Source of the DNA: Ancylobacter mangrovi
Lineage (GTDB): Bacteria > Pseudomonadota > Alphaproteobacteria > Rhizobiales > Xanthobacteraceae
Direction: 5' to 3'
Length of the DNA stretch: 64,000 nt
Assembly: GCF_024752355.1 (NCBI RefSeq)
Contig: NZ_JANTHZ010000004.1
Span: 186,001-250,000, forward strand
Of this stretch, positions 38,072 to 46,985 are shown one piece after another. Under the pieces are notes generated by a model. It had not been told where the DNA came from, did not search any database, and worked only from the letters and a program-made list of their open reading frames with translations. The position numbers and the translations under genes are program-made. Each line of letters begins with the position of its first letter. Positions within the stretch are counted from its first letter, which is position 1.

Positions 38072-38121
38072 CTCAACTCTCGTCGCGGTGGCGATGCCTG
38101 CCGTCCCGTCGAAACGTGAAG

Positions 38122-38147
38122 GGCACGCCGGAAGGCTCCGGCGTGCC
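38122..38147 (-). promoter_or_regulatory. Hairpin after a substrate-binding-protein gene
   Basis: GGCACGCCGGA, a four-base AGGC loop, TCCGGCGTGCC: perfect 11-bp stem 24 bases after the stop of the binding-protein gene at 38171 and 51 bases before the GntR gene, all on the minus strand. No T-tract. Likely raises binding-protein message relative to the genes after it. Confidence 0.5.
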
Positions 38148-38170
38148 GTCGCGAATGACCGCCCGAAGGC

Positions 38171-38959
38171 TCAGAACTGCGTGCGGATGGGGTCCTTCGG
38201 CGCGGGCGAATAGCCGATCAGCGGGGTGGTCAGCTTGGCATAGGTGCCGTCGGCGATCATGTCGGCGAGCGCCTTGTTCACCGCCTTGACGAGGTTCGGC
38301 TTGCCCTTCTTGAAGGGGAAGCCCTTCTGGACATGGCTGACATAGTCCTCGGTCATGGTCAGCGGCAGCTTGGATTCCTGGATCGCATAGGCGGCGGCGA
38401 TCGAATCGGTGATCACCCCGTCGATATTGCCGTTGACGAGGTCCTGCAACGCGTCGGATTCGGCTTTGTAGGTCTTCACCTTGGCGCCGCGCTCCTCGGC
38501 CAGCTTCTGCCAGGTGGAGGCGACCAGCACGCCCACCGTGCGGCCCTTGATGTCGGCCGACTTCTTGATGTCGGAGCCCTTCTTGACGACCACGCGCCCG
38601 CCCGACTCCAGCCAGCCATCGGCGAACATCACCTGCTTCTGGCGCTCGGCGGTGATGTCCATGGCGTCGGAGGCGAAGTCGTACTGGCCGGCCTCGAGGC
38701 CGACAAGCAGCGACTCCCACTTGATGATGACCGGCGTGTATTCGAGGTTCAGCCGGCGCGCGATCTCCTTGCCGACGCGGATCTCGAGCCCGTCGAGCGT
38801 GCCGTCGGGCGCGCGCATGGAGAAGGGCGGGTAGGTGCCCTCGGTGGCGATCATGAGCTTGCCGGGCTGGATCAGCTCGAGGTCCTGCGCGGCGGCCGGC
38901 TGGGCGAGCAGCGCGCCGAGCGCGGCGGCGGCGAGCACGGAGAGAAATGGAAGACGCAT
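38171..38959 (-). CDS. PAAT-family (amino-acid type) ABC transporter substrate-binding protein
   Basis: 262 residues. Signal peptide SVLAAAALGALLAQPAAAQ, then SBP_bac_3 fold: KLMIATEGTYPPFSMRAPDG, DGLEIRVGKEIARRLNLEY, WESLLVGLEAGQYDFASDAM, DALQDLVNGNIDGVITDS. The Asp of the alpha-amino-binding site lies in DFASDAM. Ligand probably an amino acid, guanidino or opine-type compound, given the ureohydrolase next to it. Part of the DUF1989-ATPase-permease-ureohydrolase-SBP operon. Confidence 0.92.
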   Translation of the reverse strand: MRLPFLSVLAAAALGALLAQPAAAQDLELIQPGKLMIATEGTYPPFSMRAPDGTLDGLEIRVGKEIARRLNLEYTPVIIKWESLLVGLEAGQYDFASDAMDITAERQKQVMFADGWLESGGRVVVKKGSDIKKSADIKGRTVGVLVASTWQKLAEERGAKVKTYKAESDALQDLVNGNIDGVITDSIAAAYAIQESKLPLTMTEDYVSHVQKGFPFKKGKPNLVKAVNKALADMIADGTYAKLTTPLIGYSPAPKDPIRTQF

Positions 38960-39039
38960 GATGTTCCCCTTTGTGAGGCCTTGCGGAGAGGTCTGACGGT
39001 GGAAGGTGGCGGCACGTCTTTTTGGTTGTTCGAAAGGCG

Positions 39040-39981
39040 TCAGCGGTCGGCCCGGAGCGCGATCAGCTCGGCCATCACGGTCGCGGCGAGCAGCGCCGTG
39101 ATCTGCGCGGGTTGGTCGAAGCCCGGGCTCAGCTCGACCACGTCGGCGCCGACGAGGTTGATGTCCTTGAGCGCGCGCAGCAAAGCGAGCGTCTCGCGGG
39201 CATTCGGCCCGCCCGATTCCGGCGTCTGCACGCCGGGCGCGGCGGCGGGGTCGACGAAGTCGAGGTCGAAGGTCAGGAAGGCGGGGCGCCCGGCGGTGCG
39301 CGCGGCGATGTGCTGCGCCAGCGCGGGCAGGCCCATCTCGAACATCGCGTCGGTGGTCACCACCTCGTAGCCGAGATCGAGCGACTGGCTGACGTCGTCC
39401 GGGGCGAAGAGCGAGCCGCGCATGCCGATCTGGATCGAGTGCGAGGGGTCGATGATGCCCTCCTCCACGCCGCGGCGGAACGGCGTGCCAGCGCTGTACT
39501 TCTTGCCGGCGAAATAGCTGTCCCAGGTGTCGGAATGGGAATCGAACTGGATCAGCGCGAGCGGGCCGTGGGTCGCCGCCACCGCGCGCAGCTCCGCCAG
39601 CGTCACCGAATGATCGCCGCCGATGCCGAACGGGGTGAGCCCGGCCTGCGCCAGCGCCCGCACCGCGGTCTCGATCTGCGCCAGCGTCTCCTCAAGATAG
39701 CCCGGCACCACCGCCGCATCACCCGCATCGGCGACGCGCAGCCGCTCGAACACGTTGATGCCGCCGCGATAGGGATTGATCGGCCGCAGCATGATCGACA
39801 TCGCCCGCACCGCGTTCGGCGCGAAGCGCGCGCCGGTGCGGAACGGCGCGCCGGAATCCGACGGCAGGCCGATGATGGCGGCGTCCAGCCCTTCGAGGCT
39901 GGTCGCCTGCGGCAGGCGCATGAAGGTCGGCACCCCGCAGAAGCGCGGCGTCGCCAGCGAATCCGTCGGCAGGACGCTCAT
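39040..39981 (-). CDS. Ureohydrolase (agmatinase/guanidino-acid hydrolase) family protein
   Basis: 313 residues. Mn-binding motifs: GGDHSVT, DSHSDT (usual DAHxD) and FDLDFVDPAAAPG. These hydrolyse a guanidino group to urea plus an amine. The protein is like the agmatinase/guanidinobutyrase branch; N-terminal PRFCGVPTFMRLP is typical there. Placed between a permease and a binding protein gene, it suggests the imported compound carries a guanidino group, and urea produced could feed a urease not seen here. Exact substrate unresolved. Confidence 0.9.
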   Translation of the reverse strand: MSVLPTDSLATPRFCGVPTFMRLPQATSLEGLDAAIIGLPSDSGAPFRTGARFAPNAVRAMSIMLRPINPYRGGINVFERLRVADAGDAAVVPGYLEETLAQIETAVRALAQAGLTPFGIGGDHSVTLAELRAVAATHGPLALIQFDSHSDTWDSYFAGKKYSAGTPFRRGVEEGIIDPSHSIQIGMRGSLFAPDDVSQSLDLGYEVVTTDAMFEMGLPALAQHIAARTAGRPAFLTFDLDFVDPAAAPGVQTPESGGPNARETLALLRALKDINLVGADVVELSPGFDQPAQITALLAATVMAELIALRADR

Positions 39982-40008
39982 GGCGCGTGCCTCAGAAGAG
40001 GGCGGCGG

Positions 40009-40671
40009 TCAGACGTAACGGGCATTGTAGCGCTCCAGCATGGCCGCGACCTGCGAGAGCATCGTGGTCATGACCAGGTAGATGACCGCGGTCGCGGCGT
40101 AGAACTCGAACGGGCGGAAGGTCGTGGCGATGATGGTCTGCGCGTAGAGCGTCAGCTCGACCACGGTGATGGTGGAGAGCAGCGAGGTGTTCTTCAGCGT
40201 CGAGATCGCCTCGTTGGTGATCGCCGGCAGGATGATGCGCACCACCTGCGGCAGCACGATGCGCCGCATCGTCTCGCTCCGGCTCATGCCCAGCGCCAGC
40301 GAGGATTCCACCTGGCCCTTGGGGATGGCCGAGAGCCCCGAGCGGATGATCTCGGCGACATAGGCGCCGCTGTTGATGCCGAGCGCCAGCACGCCGGCGA
40401 CGAAGGGCGACAGCCCGAGCCCGAGCTGCGGCAGGCCGAAATAGACGATGAAGATCTGGATCAGCGCCGGCGTGCCGCGCACGAACCAGATGTAGAACAC
40501 GCTCGCCTGCCGGATCACGCCGATCTGCGAGGCCTTGCCCAGCGCGACGACAAGCCCGCACGCCCAGCTCACCAGGATCACCAGCACGGTGAGCACCAGC
40601 ACCAGCCAGGAGGCGTGCAGGAAGCCGGGCACGTAGGGCAGGAAGAAGTCGAGCCATTCGGAGAAGCTCAT
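40009..40671 (-). CDS. PAAT-family ABC transporter permease
   Basis: 220 residues, five membrane helices. [24 protein letters not shown] and [43 protein letters not shown] are the HisM/GlnP-type motifs. Only one permease gene is present, so it probably forms a homodimer. ATG 40671 overlaps the ATPase stop (ATGA). Confidence 0.93.
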   Translation of the reverse strand: MSFSEWLDFFLPYVPGFLHASWLVLVLTVLVILVSWACGLVVALGKASQIGVIRQASVFYIWFVRGTPALIQIFIVYFGLPQLGLGLSPFVAGVLALGINSGAYVAEIIRSGLSAIPKGQVESSLALGMSRSETMRRIVLPQVVRIILPAITNEAISTLKNTSLLSTITVVELTLYAQTIIATTFRPFEFYAATAVIYLVMTTMLSQVAAMLERYNARYV

Positions 40672-41495
40672 GGCGCCTCTCCCGTCGGGCCGGCGACGTG
40701 CTCGTGCAGCACGCGCTTGAGGAACTGCTGCAGCCGCTCGCTCGCCGGCCGGTAGAGCACCTCGCGCGGCGGGCCGTCCTCGGCGATGCGGCCCTGGTCG
40801 AAGAACACGGTGCGCGTCGACACCTCGCGCGCGAAGCCGATCTCGTGGGTGACGAGCAGCATGGTCATGCCCTCCTTGGCGAGGGAGGCCATCAGCGCCA
40901 GCACCTCGCCCACCAGCTCCGGATCGAGGGCCGAGGTCACCTCGTCGAACAGCATCAGCCGCGGCTTCATGGCGAGCGCGCGCACGATGGCGACGCGCTG
41001 CTGCTGGCCGCCCGACAGCCGGCTCGGATAGGCGCCGCGCTTGTCGGCGAGGCCGATGCGCTCCAGCAGCCCCTCGGCGAGCGCCACCGCCTCGGCGCGG
41101 GGAACGCCCTTCACCCGCATCGGCGCCTCGATGACGTTCTCCAGCACGCTCATGTGCGGCCACAGATTGTAGCTCTGGAACACCATGCCGATGCGCGCGC
41201 GCAGCGCCCTGAGTTGCGCCGGGGTCGGCCGGCCGCGCGCGCCGGGCGCGAAGTCGAAATGGGCGTCCTCGAAGTCGAGCAGCCCGCCGTCGGGCATCTC
41301 CATCACGTTGATGCAGCGCAGGAAGGTGCTCTTGCCCGACCCGCTGGCACCGATGATGGACACCACCTCCCCGGCATGGACCTCGAGCGAGATGTCCTTC
41401 AGCACCTCATGCGCGCCGAAGCTCTTCCTCAGCTCGCGGATGCGCAGCAGCGGCGCGGGCGATGTCGGCGCGGATGGTGTCGGCGCCGCCGCCAT
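40668..41495 (-). CDS. PAAT-family ABC transporter ATP-binding protein
   Basis: 275 residues. Walker [28 protein letters not shown] (Q-loop), signature [16 protein letters not shown], Walker [16 protein letters not shown] (Glu followed by Val, a mild variant of DEPTSALD) and [14 protein letters not shown]-terminal Ala/Pro-rich leader of about 15 residues. TGATG overlap with the upstream DUF1989 gene. Confidence 0.93.
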   Translation of the reverse strand: MAAAPTPSAPTSPAPLLRIRELRKSFGAHEVLKDISLEVHAGEVVSIIGASGSGKSTFLRCINVMEMPDGGLLDFEDAHFDFAPGARGRPTPAQLRALRARIGMVFQSYNLWPHMSVLENVIEAPMRVKGVPRAEAVALAEGLLERIGLADKRGAYPSRLSGGQQQRVAIVRALAMKPRLMLFDEVTSALDPELVGEVLALMASLAKEGMTMLLVTHEIGFAREVSTRTVFFDQGRIAEDGPPREVLYRPASERLQQFLKRVLHEHVAGPTGEAP

Positions 41496-42121
41496 CAGGG
41501 CGCGTCCGCGGGCGGCAGGATCTTCAGCACGCAGTCGCGCGGCGTGCGGTCCGGCCCGTTGATGGTGGTCACGTCCTGCGGGCAGTTGGAGAACACCAGC
41601 ACGGCATCGAACTCCGCGCGCAGCTCGACATGGGCGCCGGGCTTGGAACGCGGGAGGATGCGGTCGAGCGAGCCGTCCGGGCGCACGTCGACGCTCATGA
41701 ACATGTTCAGCGGCGCGGGGGTGAAGGGCACCTTCCAGCCGATCTCGCCCAGCGCCTCGTGCAGGTTGTCCGAGCAGCTGCGGTGATAGCCCTTCACGCC
41801 GAGCTCGCGGTAGATCGCCGGGTTGCAGGCGCACAGCAGCGTGTCGTGCTGGCCGGCCGAGGTGTCCTCGGTCATGCACACGATCGGCCGCCGCTGCGTG
41901 GTGACGAGCGCCGTCTCCTTCTCGACATAGGCGACGGAGTTGAACGAGCGCACATTGTCCATCGACAGGAATTCGGACGGGTCCGCCGCGTTGAAGGCCC
42001 AGAAGTCGAGCGCCTGCGTGCCGTGGGGATTGACCACCCGCACCCGCCAGCCGGCCCGCAGGCAGATGGCCTTGCCGTGGGCGGCGGGCAGCACGAGGGT
42101 GCCGGCTTCCTCGAAATCCAT
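41495..42121 (-). CDS. Urea carboxylase-associated (DUF1989) family protein
   Basis: 208 residues. [81 protein letters not shown] and [18 protein letters not shown] are DUF1989 blocks, seen in proteins next to urea carboxylase and carboxyguanidine deiminase. DUF1989 members of that group act on carboxyguanidine. Here it is the first gene of an operon with a ureohydrolase and a PAAT importer but without urea carboxylase or allophanate hydrolase, so its reaction is open. Confidence 0.85.
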   Translation of the reverse strand: MDFEEAGTLVLPAAHGKAICLRAGWRVRVVNPHGTQALDFWAFNAADPSEFLSMDNVRSFNSVAYVEKETALVTTQRRPIVCMTEDTSAGQHDTLLCACNPAIYRELGVKGYHRSCSDNLHEALGEIGWKVPFTPAPLNMFMSVDVRPDGSLDRILPRSKPGAHVELRAEFDAVLVFSNCPQDVTTINGPDRTPRDCVLKILPPADAP

Positions 42122-42201
42122 GAGTTCTCGCCATCGAAAAGGCGCCTCCGAAAAGCGGGCGGAGACGCGGTGGATCGGGGGTCGCTGGTTGGAATTTCTT
42201 T

Positions 42202-42209
42202 GGTATACC
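42202..42209. promoter_or_regulatory. GGTATACC palindrome upstream of the DUF1989 operon
   Basis: Perfect 8-bp palindrome 81 bp before the DUF1989 ATG in the divergent gap shared with pxpB. The same octamer occurs at 49294, 97 bp before the glutaminase gene, also on a minus-strand operon. FCD-type GntR operators often have a T-N-G-T-A-T-A-C-N-A core, so it is a candidate site. Confidence 0.35.
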
Positions 42210-42321
42210 GTCGGAATTCAAGTGGATTTTTTATGCAGGAGCTGCCTTGGATTTGATCTTTGCGGATCGCCGGACGTGATCGATCATGCACAGCTCGCCC
42301 ACGCGATGACATCCGTAATAT

Positions 42322-42333
42322 ATTGATATAAAA
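42322..42333. promoter_or_regulatory. ATTGATATAAAA box before pxpB
   Basis: A 12-mer in an AT-rich island 59 bp before the pxpB ATG. Exactly the same 12 bases occur at 58729-58740 inside the aminotransferase promoter. May include the pxpB -10 (TATAAA) or be a regulator site. Confidence 0.35.
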
Positions 42334-42391
42334 GACTATTTTAGAACACCTCTCCCGAGACCGACCGCAAGCACGAGCGCCCGCACGCACC

Positions 42392-43162
42392 ATGACGCTG
42401 AAGGACCCGACCTTCCCCCGCCTGCTCGACGCCGGAGAAAGCGGGCTCGTCGTCGAGTTCGGCGACGGCATCGACGAAACGGCGAATGCGCGCGTCATCG
42501 CCCTCGACCGGGCGCTCGCCGCGGCCGCGATCGAGGGGGTGCGCGAGGCGGTGCCGACCTATCGCTCGCTGCTGATCCTGTTCGACCCGCTGGTCGTCGA
42601 CCGCGCCGCCCTCGCCGGGCGCGTCCGTGCGCTGGAGACGGCGCCCGGCGCTGAGGCCGCCGGCACGCTCTGGCGCGTGCCCGTGCTCTATGGCGGCGCG
42701 CACGGGGTCGACCTCGAGGCGGTGGCAAGCCAGCACGGGCTGACGCCGGACGAGCTGGTCGCGCTGCACGCGGGCGCGCTCTACCGTGTCTACATGATCG
42801 GCTTCGCGCCCGGCTTCGCCTATCTCGGCGGCCTGCCCGAGCGGCTGCACACCAGCCGCCGCACAGATCCGCGCCCGAAGACGCCGCCGCGCAGCGTCTC
42901 CATTGGCGGGCGGCAGGCGGCCGTCTCGCCGCCGATCGAGGTGCCGAGCGGCTGGCACCTGCTGGGCCAGACCCCGGTGCGCTCCTACGATCCCGGGCGC
43001 GAAAAGCCGTTCCTGTTCGCGCCCGGCGACACGATCCGCTTCACGCCCATCGACGCCGGCGCGTATCGCGACATGCTGGCCGCCGCCGAGGCGGGCGAGA
43101 TGGTCGCCACGCCCGAGACGATGCCCGTGCCATCATCCGCGGGAGGCGCGCATGACGCCTGA
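42392..43162 (+). CDS. pxpB: 5-oxoprolinase subunit PxpB
   Basis: 256 residues. PTYRSLLILFDP, VPVLYGGAHGVDLEAVASQHGLTPDELVALH, YRVYMIGFAPGFAYLGGLPERLHTSRR and VSIGGRQAAVSPPIEVPSGWHLLGQTP are the KipI/PxpB blocks. With PxpC and PxpA it hydrolyses 5-oxoproline (pyroglutamate) to glutamate using ATP. ATG 42392 heads the operon; divergent from the DUF1989 gene. Confidence 0.95.
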   Translation: MTLKDPTFPRLLDAGESGLVVEFGDGIDETANARVIALDRALAAAAIEGVREAVPTYRSLLILFDPLVVDRAALAGRVRALETAPGAEAAGTLWRVPVLYGGAHGVDLEAVASQHGLTPDELVALHAGALYRVYMIGFAPGFAYLGGLPERLHTSRRTDPRPKTPPRSVSIGGRQAAVSPPIEVPSGWHLLGQTPVRSYDPGREKPFLFAPGDTIRFTPIDAGAYRDMLAAAEAGEMVATPETMPVPSSAGGAHDA

Positions 43163-44228
43163 CCCGCAGGGCGCGCCCCATCTCGCCGTCACCGATGGCG
43201 GGCTGTTCTCGACCCTGCAGGATGCCGGGCGGTTCGGCTATCAGCGCTTCGGCATTTCCGGCTCGGGGGCGATGGACCCCCCCGCGATGCGCCTCGCCAA
43301 CGCGCTCGTCGGCAACCCGCCGGGCACCGCCATCGTCGAGATGACCATGACGGGCCTTGCCTTCACCGTCGTCGCCGATACCTGCCGGATCGCCCTCGCC
43401 GGCGCGGAAATGGCGCTCACCATCAACGGACGGCCGGCCGAGCCGCTGCAGGCGCACGATCTGGCGCGCGGCGACCGGGTCGCCATCGGGCGGGCGCGCA
43501 CCGGCATGCGCGCCTGCCTCGCCATTGCCGGCGGCCTCGACGTCGCCCCGGTGCTCGGCAGCATCTCGACCCATACGCGCTCGGGCCTCGGCGGGCTCGA
43601 CGGCGGCCCGCTCCGGCCGGGGACGGTGCTGCCGCTGCGCGGCGGCGGCGCCGGCCCGCTGCTGCGGCAGGGCCGCCGCCATCTCGCGCCCGCCGAAGGA
43701 CCGCTGCGCGTCGTGCTCGGGCCGCAGGCGGACGCCTTCACCCCCGCCGGCCTCGCCACCTTCCTGTCGGCGACCTATACGCTCTCGACCCGCGCCGACC
43801 GCATGGGCTGCCAGCTCGAGGGCCCGGCTATCGAACACGCCGCCGGCTTCAACATCGTCTCGGACGGCATCGCCAATGGCAGCGTCCAGGTGCCGGGCCA
43901 CGGACGGCCGATCGTCCTGCTGGCCGACCGCCAGAGCACCGGCGGCTATCCCAAGATCGCCACCGTGATCGGCCCCGATCTCGGCCGCCTCGCCCAGCTC
44001 CGCCCCGGTGACACGCTGAGCTTCACCGCGATCGACGCCCGGGAGGCCGCCGAGGCGGCACGCCGCGCCGCCGCCGCGCTTGAGGCCGCCATCGCCGCCA
44101 TGGAGCCGGTGGTGCTGGGCACTGCCGCCCTTTCCAGCGAGCGGCTGCTCGGCCTCAATCTCGTCAGCGGCGTCGCCTCCGCCGCCCACGACCCCTTCTG
44201 CCCCCATCCTCCCAGCCACCCCTCTTGA
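43152..44228 (+). CDS. pxpC: 5-oxoprolinase subunit PxpC
   Basis: 358 residues. GGLFSTLQDAGRFGYQRFGISGSGAMDPPAMRLANALVGN, CLAIAGGLDVAPVLGS and MGCQLEGPAIEH are KipA/PxpC motifs; IVLLADRQSTGGYPKIATV closes the domain. ATG 43152 overlaps pxpB by 11 bases. Order here is B-C-A, the common bacterial order. Confidence 0.95.
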   Translation: MTPDPQGAPHLAVTDGGLFSTLQDAGRFGYQRFGISGSGAMDPPAMRLANALVGNPPGTAIVEMTMTGLAFTVVADTCRIALAGAEMALTINGRPAEPLQAHDLARGDRVAIGRARTGMRACLAIAGGLDVAPVLGSISTHTRSGLGGLDGGPLRPGTVLPLRGGGAGPLLRQGRRHLAPAEGPLRVVLGPQADAFTPAGLATFLSATYTLSTRADRMGCQLEGPAIEHAAGFNIVSDGIANGSVQVPGHGRPIVLLADRQSTGGYPKIATVIGPDLGRLAQLRPGDTLSFTAIDAREAAEAARRAAAALEAAIAAMEPVVLGTAALSSERLLGLNLVSGVASAAHDPFCPHPPSHPS

Positions 44229-44244
44229 GCGAAGCGAGACAGAC

Positions 44245-45018
44245 ATGGCCGTGATCGACCTCAACAGCGACATGGGCGAGGGCTTCGGCGTCTATTCCCT
44301 CGGCGACGACGAGGCGATGCTCGGCATCGTCACCTCCGCCAACATCGCCTGCGGCTTCCATGCCGGCGACCCACTGGTGATGGCGAAGACGCTCGCTGCC
44401 GCGCAGGCGAACGGCGTCGGCGTCGGCGCGCATCCGAGCTTCCTCGACCTGTGGGGCTTCGGCCGCCGCCCGATCATGGGCGAGCGGCCCGAGGATGTGG
44501 AGAAGCACCTCATCTACCAGATCGGCGCGCTGCAGGCGCTCGCCCACGCGAACGGGCAGAAGCTCCAGCACGTGAAGACCCACGGCTCGCTGGGCAATCT
44601 CGCCAACGAGGACGCCAGCCTCGCCCGCGCCGTCGCCCGCGCCATCCGGGCGGTCGATCCCGGCCTCGTCTTCGTGGTGATGCCGGGGCTGGAGATGGAG
44701 CGCGCCGGCGAGGCGGAGAACCTTCGCCTCGCACGCGAGATCTATGCCGACCGCGCCTATGCCGACAATGGCAACCTGGTCTCGCGCAAGCTGCCCGGCG
44801 CGGTGATCCACGACGCCGACGACGCCGCCACCCGCGTGCTGCGCATGGTCGAGGACGGCGAGATCGTCACCGCCGGCGGCGGCCGGCTGAAGGTGAAGGC
44901 GGATACGGTCTGCGTCCATGGCGACACCCATGGGGCGGTGGAGATGGCCCGCCACATCCGCGCGCGGCTCGAAGGCGCGGGCATCGAGGTGCGCCCCTTC
45001 GGCGAATGGCTGGCCTGA
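44245..45018 (+). CDS. pxpA: 5-oxoprolinase subunit PxpA
   Basis: 257 residues, LamB/YcsF family. DLNSDMGEGFGVYSLGDDEAML, ANIACGFHAGDPLVM, GAHPSFLDLWGFGRR, VKTHGSLGNLAN and VCVHGDTHGAVEMARHIRARL. Usual motif is VKPHGALYN; here it is THGSLGN, as in one branch of the family. ATG 44245 is 16 bases after pxpC. Completes the ATP-dependent 5-oxoprolinase. Confidence 0.95.
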   Translation: MAVIDLNSDMGEGFGVYSLGDDEAMLGIVTSANIACGFHAGDPLVMAKTLAAAQANGVGVGAHPSFLDLWGFGRRPIMGERPEDVEKHLIYQIGALQALAHANGQKLQHVKTHGSLGNLANEDASLARAVARAIRAVDPGLVFVVMPGLEMERAGEAENLRLAREIYADRAYADNGNLVSRKLPGAVIHDADDAATRVLRMVEDGEIVTAGGGRLKVKADTVCVHGDTHGAVEMARHIRARLEGAGIEVRPFGEWLA

Positions 45019-45134
45019 CGCCGGCCAGCGCCGCCTTTCATCGCCGCTTGCCTCGCGGGCCCGGCGGCGGAATGATCCCCCGCCCCCGGCCTTCCACGCC
45101 GCACAACAAGAAGCCGGGGCGTGGGAGGTTACAC

Positions 45135-45650
45135 ATGCTTCAAGCGCGTACCGGCGCCGCGATCGCGGCCGCTCTTCTTCTCATGACGTCGCAGCTCTGC
45201 GCCGACGGGTCGGGCAATCCCGCCGCCACCAGCTCGTCCGACGGCGAATATAGCGACAGTCAGGGCAACCCGACCTTCAAAATCGACAAGGACGGCACCG
45301 TCGACTGGTACACCTCGGTCGGCTACATCCGCTACACGGCGAACTGCATGCAGTGCCACGGCCCGGACGGGCTGGGCTCCAGCTTCGCGCCGTCGCTGGT
45401 CGATGCGCTGCAGAACCTCAGCTACAGCCAGTTCCTCGACACCGTGACCAACGGCAAGAAGAATGTGAGCGCGAGCCAGGATCTGGTCATGCCCGCCTTC
45501 GGGGTGAACCCGAACGTCATGTGCTACATCGACGCCATCTTCGTCTATCTGCGCGCCCGCTCCGACGGCGCGCTCGGCCGCGGGCAGCCGCAGAAGAGCG
45601 CCCCGCGCCCCGCCGGCTACAGCGCCGCGGAGGACGCCTGCATGGGCTAA
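45135..45650 (+). CDS. c-type cytochrome, methanol-metabolism-related four-cysteine type
   Basis: 171 residues with signal peptide AAIAAALLLMTSQLCA. One heme site CMQCH; two further cysteines lie in NVMCYIDAIFVYLRARSDGALGRG and the C-terminal EDACMG, fitting the group annotated as methanol metabolism-related 4-Cys cytochrome. Met ligand probably in LVMPAFGVNPN. In methylotrophs this gene lies with mxaF/xoxF; here no methanol dehydrogenase is in the window, and it follows pxpBCA by 116 bp. GGGAGG precedes ATG 45135. Soluble periplasmic electron carrier by inference. Confidence 0.85.
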   Translation: MLQARTGAAIAAALLLMTSQLCADGSGNPAATSSSDGEYSDSQGNPTFKIDKDGTVDWYTSVGYIRYTANCMQCHGPDGLGSSFAPSLVDALQNLSYSQFLDTVTNGKKNVSASQDLVMPAFGVNPNVMCYIDAIFVYLRARSDGALGRGQPQKSAPRPAGYSAAEDACMG

Positions 45651-45678
45651 GGCTGATCGCTGGGCGCGGGCGGCGCCG

Positions 45679-46947
45679 TCACCCGTTGTCGTCGCGCGCC
45701 AGCAGGTGGGCGATGACGTCGGCGGCGACGACGAAATCCGCCATCTCAATCGCCTCGTGCGGGTTGTGGCTGCCGTTCTGGTTGCGCAGGAAGACGAGCG
45801 CCGAGGGCACGCCGGCATTGGCGAACACCGCCGTGTCGTGCCCGGCCCCGCTCGCCATCTCCACATGCCCCGCCCCGCGGGCAGCCGCGACGCCGGCGAG
45901 CCGGGCACGCAGCGCCGCGTCGAGCCGGGCGGGAGACGAGCCGGTGCGCGCCCCGAGCTCGAAGCGCACGCCGCGCGCCGCCTCGATACCTGCCACGATC
46001 TCCATCAGCCCGGCATGGATGCGATCGAGGCAGGCCGGCGACAGGCTGCGCACGTCGAGGCAGAAGGAGACCTCGCCCGGCACCTTGCTGAAACCGTGCA
46101 GCGCCGGATCCGTGCCGACCTCGCCGAAGGTGACGGTCGCGCCCTCGCCTTCCGCCAGCACCTCGCCCCAGAGCCGGTCGAGCGCGGTGACGAGGTCGGC
46201 CAGCGCGAATACCGCGTCGTGGCGATGGCCGCGCGGCACCGCGCCGGAATGGCCCCATTCGCCGAGGATGCGCGCGCGGCGGTAGCGGAAGCTGCCCGAG
46301 ATGCCGGTGACGAGGCCGATCGGCACGTCCGCCGCCTCCAGCACCGGCCCCTGTTCGATATGGAGCTCGATGAAGCCGTGGATCCGCGCCGGATCGAGAT
46401 GGACCCTGCCCTCGCCGACGCGGGTGGGATCGAGCCCGAGGCGGCGCATGTGCTCGGCGAGCGCGACGCCCGTATCCGAGCGCGGCGTCGCGAGGCTTTC
46501 CTCCGGCAGCAGACCGAGCGCGGCGCGGCTGCCGAGATAGGAGAGCGGGAACCAGTTGCTCTCCTCCGCCCGGATCGCCATCACCGTGATCGAGCGGCGC
46601 GGGCGGATGCCGGCCTCGACGAGCGCGCGCACCGCGCACAGCCCGGCGATCACCCCCGCCGCACCGTCGAAATTGCCGCCATGCGGCACCGAATCGAGGT
46701 GCGAGCCGACCACCCACGCGGCGAGCGAGGGATCGCGCCCCTCATAGGTCAAATAGAGGTTGCCGGCCGGATCGACATGGCGCGCGAGGCCCAGTGCCGC
46801 GGCCTCGCGGCTTATCACGTCATGGGCGATCTGCTCACCCTCGCCATAGGCGGCGCGGGTGATGCCGGGCGCATCGCCGGTGCGCGCCGCCAGCTCGTCG
46901 AACAGGCGTTCGGCGAAGGCGCGGTCGATGGCGATCGGCTCGGTCAC
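45679..46947 (-). CDS. M20-type Zn-dependent amidohydrolase (allantoate/N-carbamoyl-amino-acid type)
   Basis: 422 residues. Metal ligands lie in GSHLDSVPHGGNFDGAAGV, AEESNWFPLSYLGSR and GFIELHIEQGPVLEA, and the final His in GSHNPHEAIEMADF. This matches the allantoate amidohydrolase/beta-ureidopropionase/N-carbamoylase group that frees NH3 and CO2 from ureido compounds. Start is GTG 46947, chosen for the strong AAGGAG seven bases upstream; a GTG at 46989 overlapping the neighbour's stop is possible. Third gene after the glutaminase and dehydrogenase. Confidence 0.9.
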   Translation of the reverse strand: MTEPIAIDRAFAERLFDELAARTGDAPGITRAAYGEGEQIAHDVISREAAALGLARHVDPAGNLYLTYEGRDPSLAAWVVGSHLDSVPHGGNFDGAAGVIAGLCAVRALVEAGIRPRRSITVMAIRAEESNWFPLSYLGSRAALGLLPEESLATPRSDTGVALAEHMRRLGLDPTRVGEGRVHLDPARIHGFIELHIEQGPVLEAADVPIGLVTGISGSFRYRRARILGEWGHSGAVPRGHRHDAVFALADLVTALDRLWGEVLAEGEGATVTFGEVGTDPALHGFSKVPGEVSFCLDVRSLSPACLDRIHAGLMEIVAGIEAARGVRFELGARTGSSPARLDAALRARLAGVAAARGAGHVEMASGAGHDTAVFANAGVPSALVFLRNQNGSHNPHEAIEMADFVVAADVIAHLLARDDNG

Positions 46948-46985
46948 GCGACGCTCCTTCGGGGCACGGTCTCTCGCGGTGCCGC

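Noticed and set aside
42122-42391. Guanidine-type riboswitch before the DUF1989 operon or pxpB
   Set aside because: Looked for the conserved ykkC segments because of the ureohydrolase and DUF1989 genes; none found.
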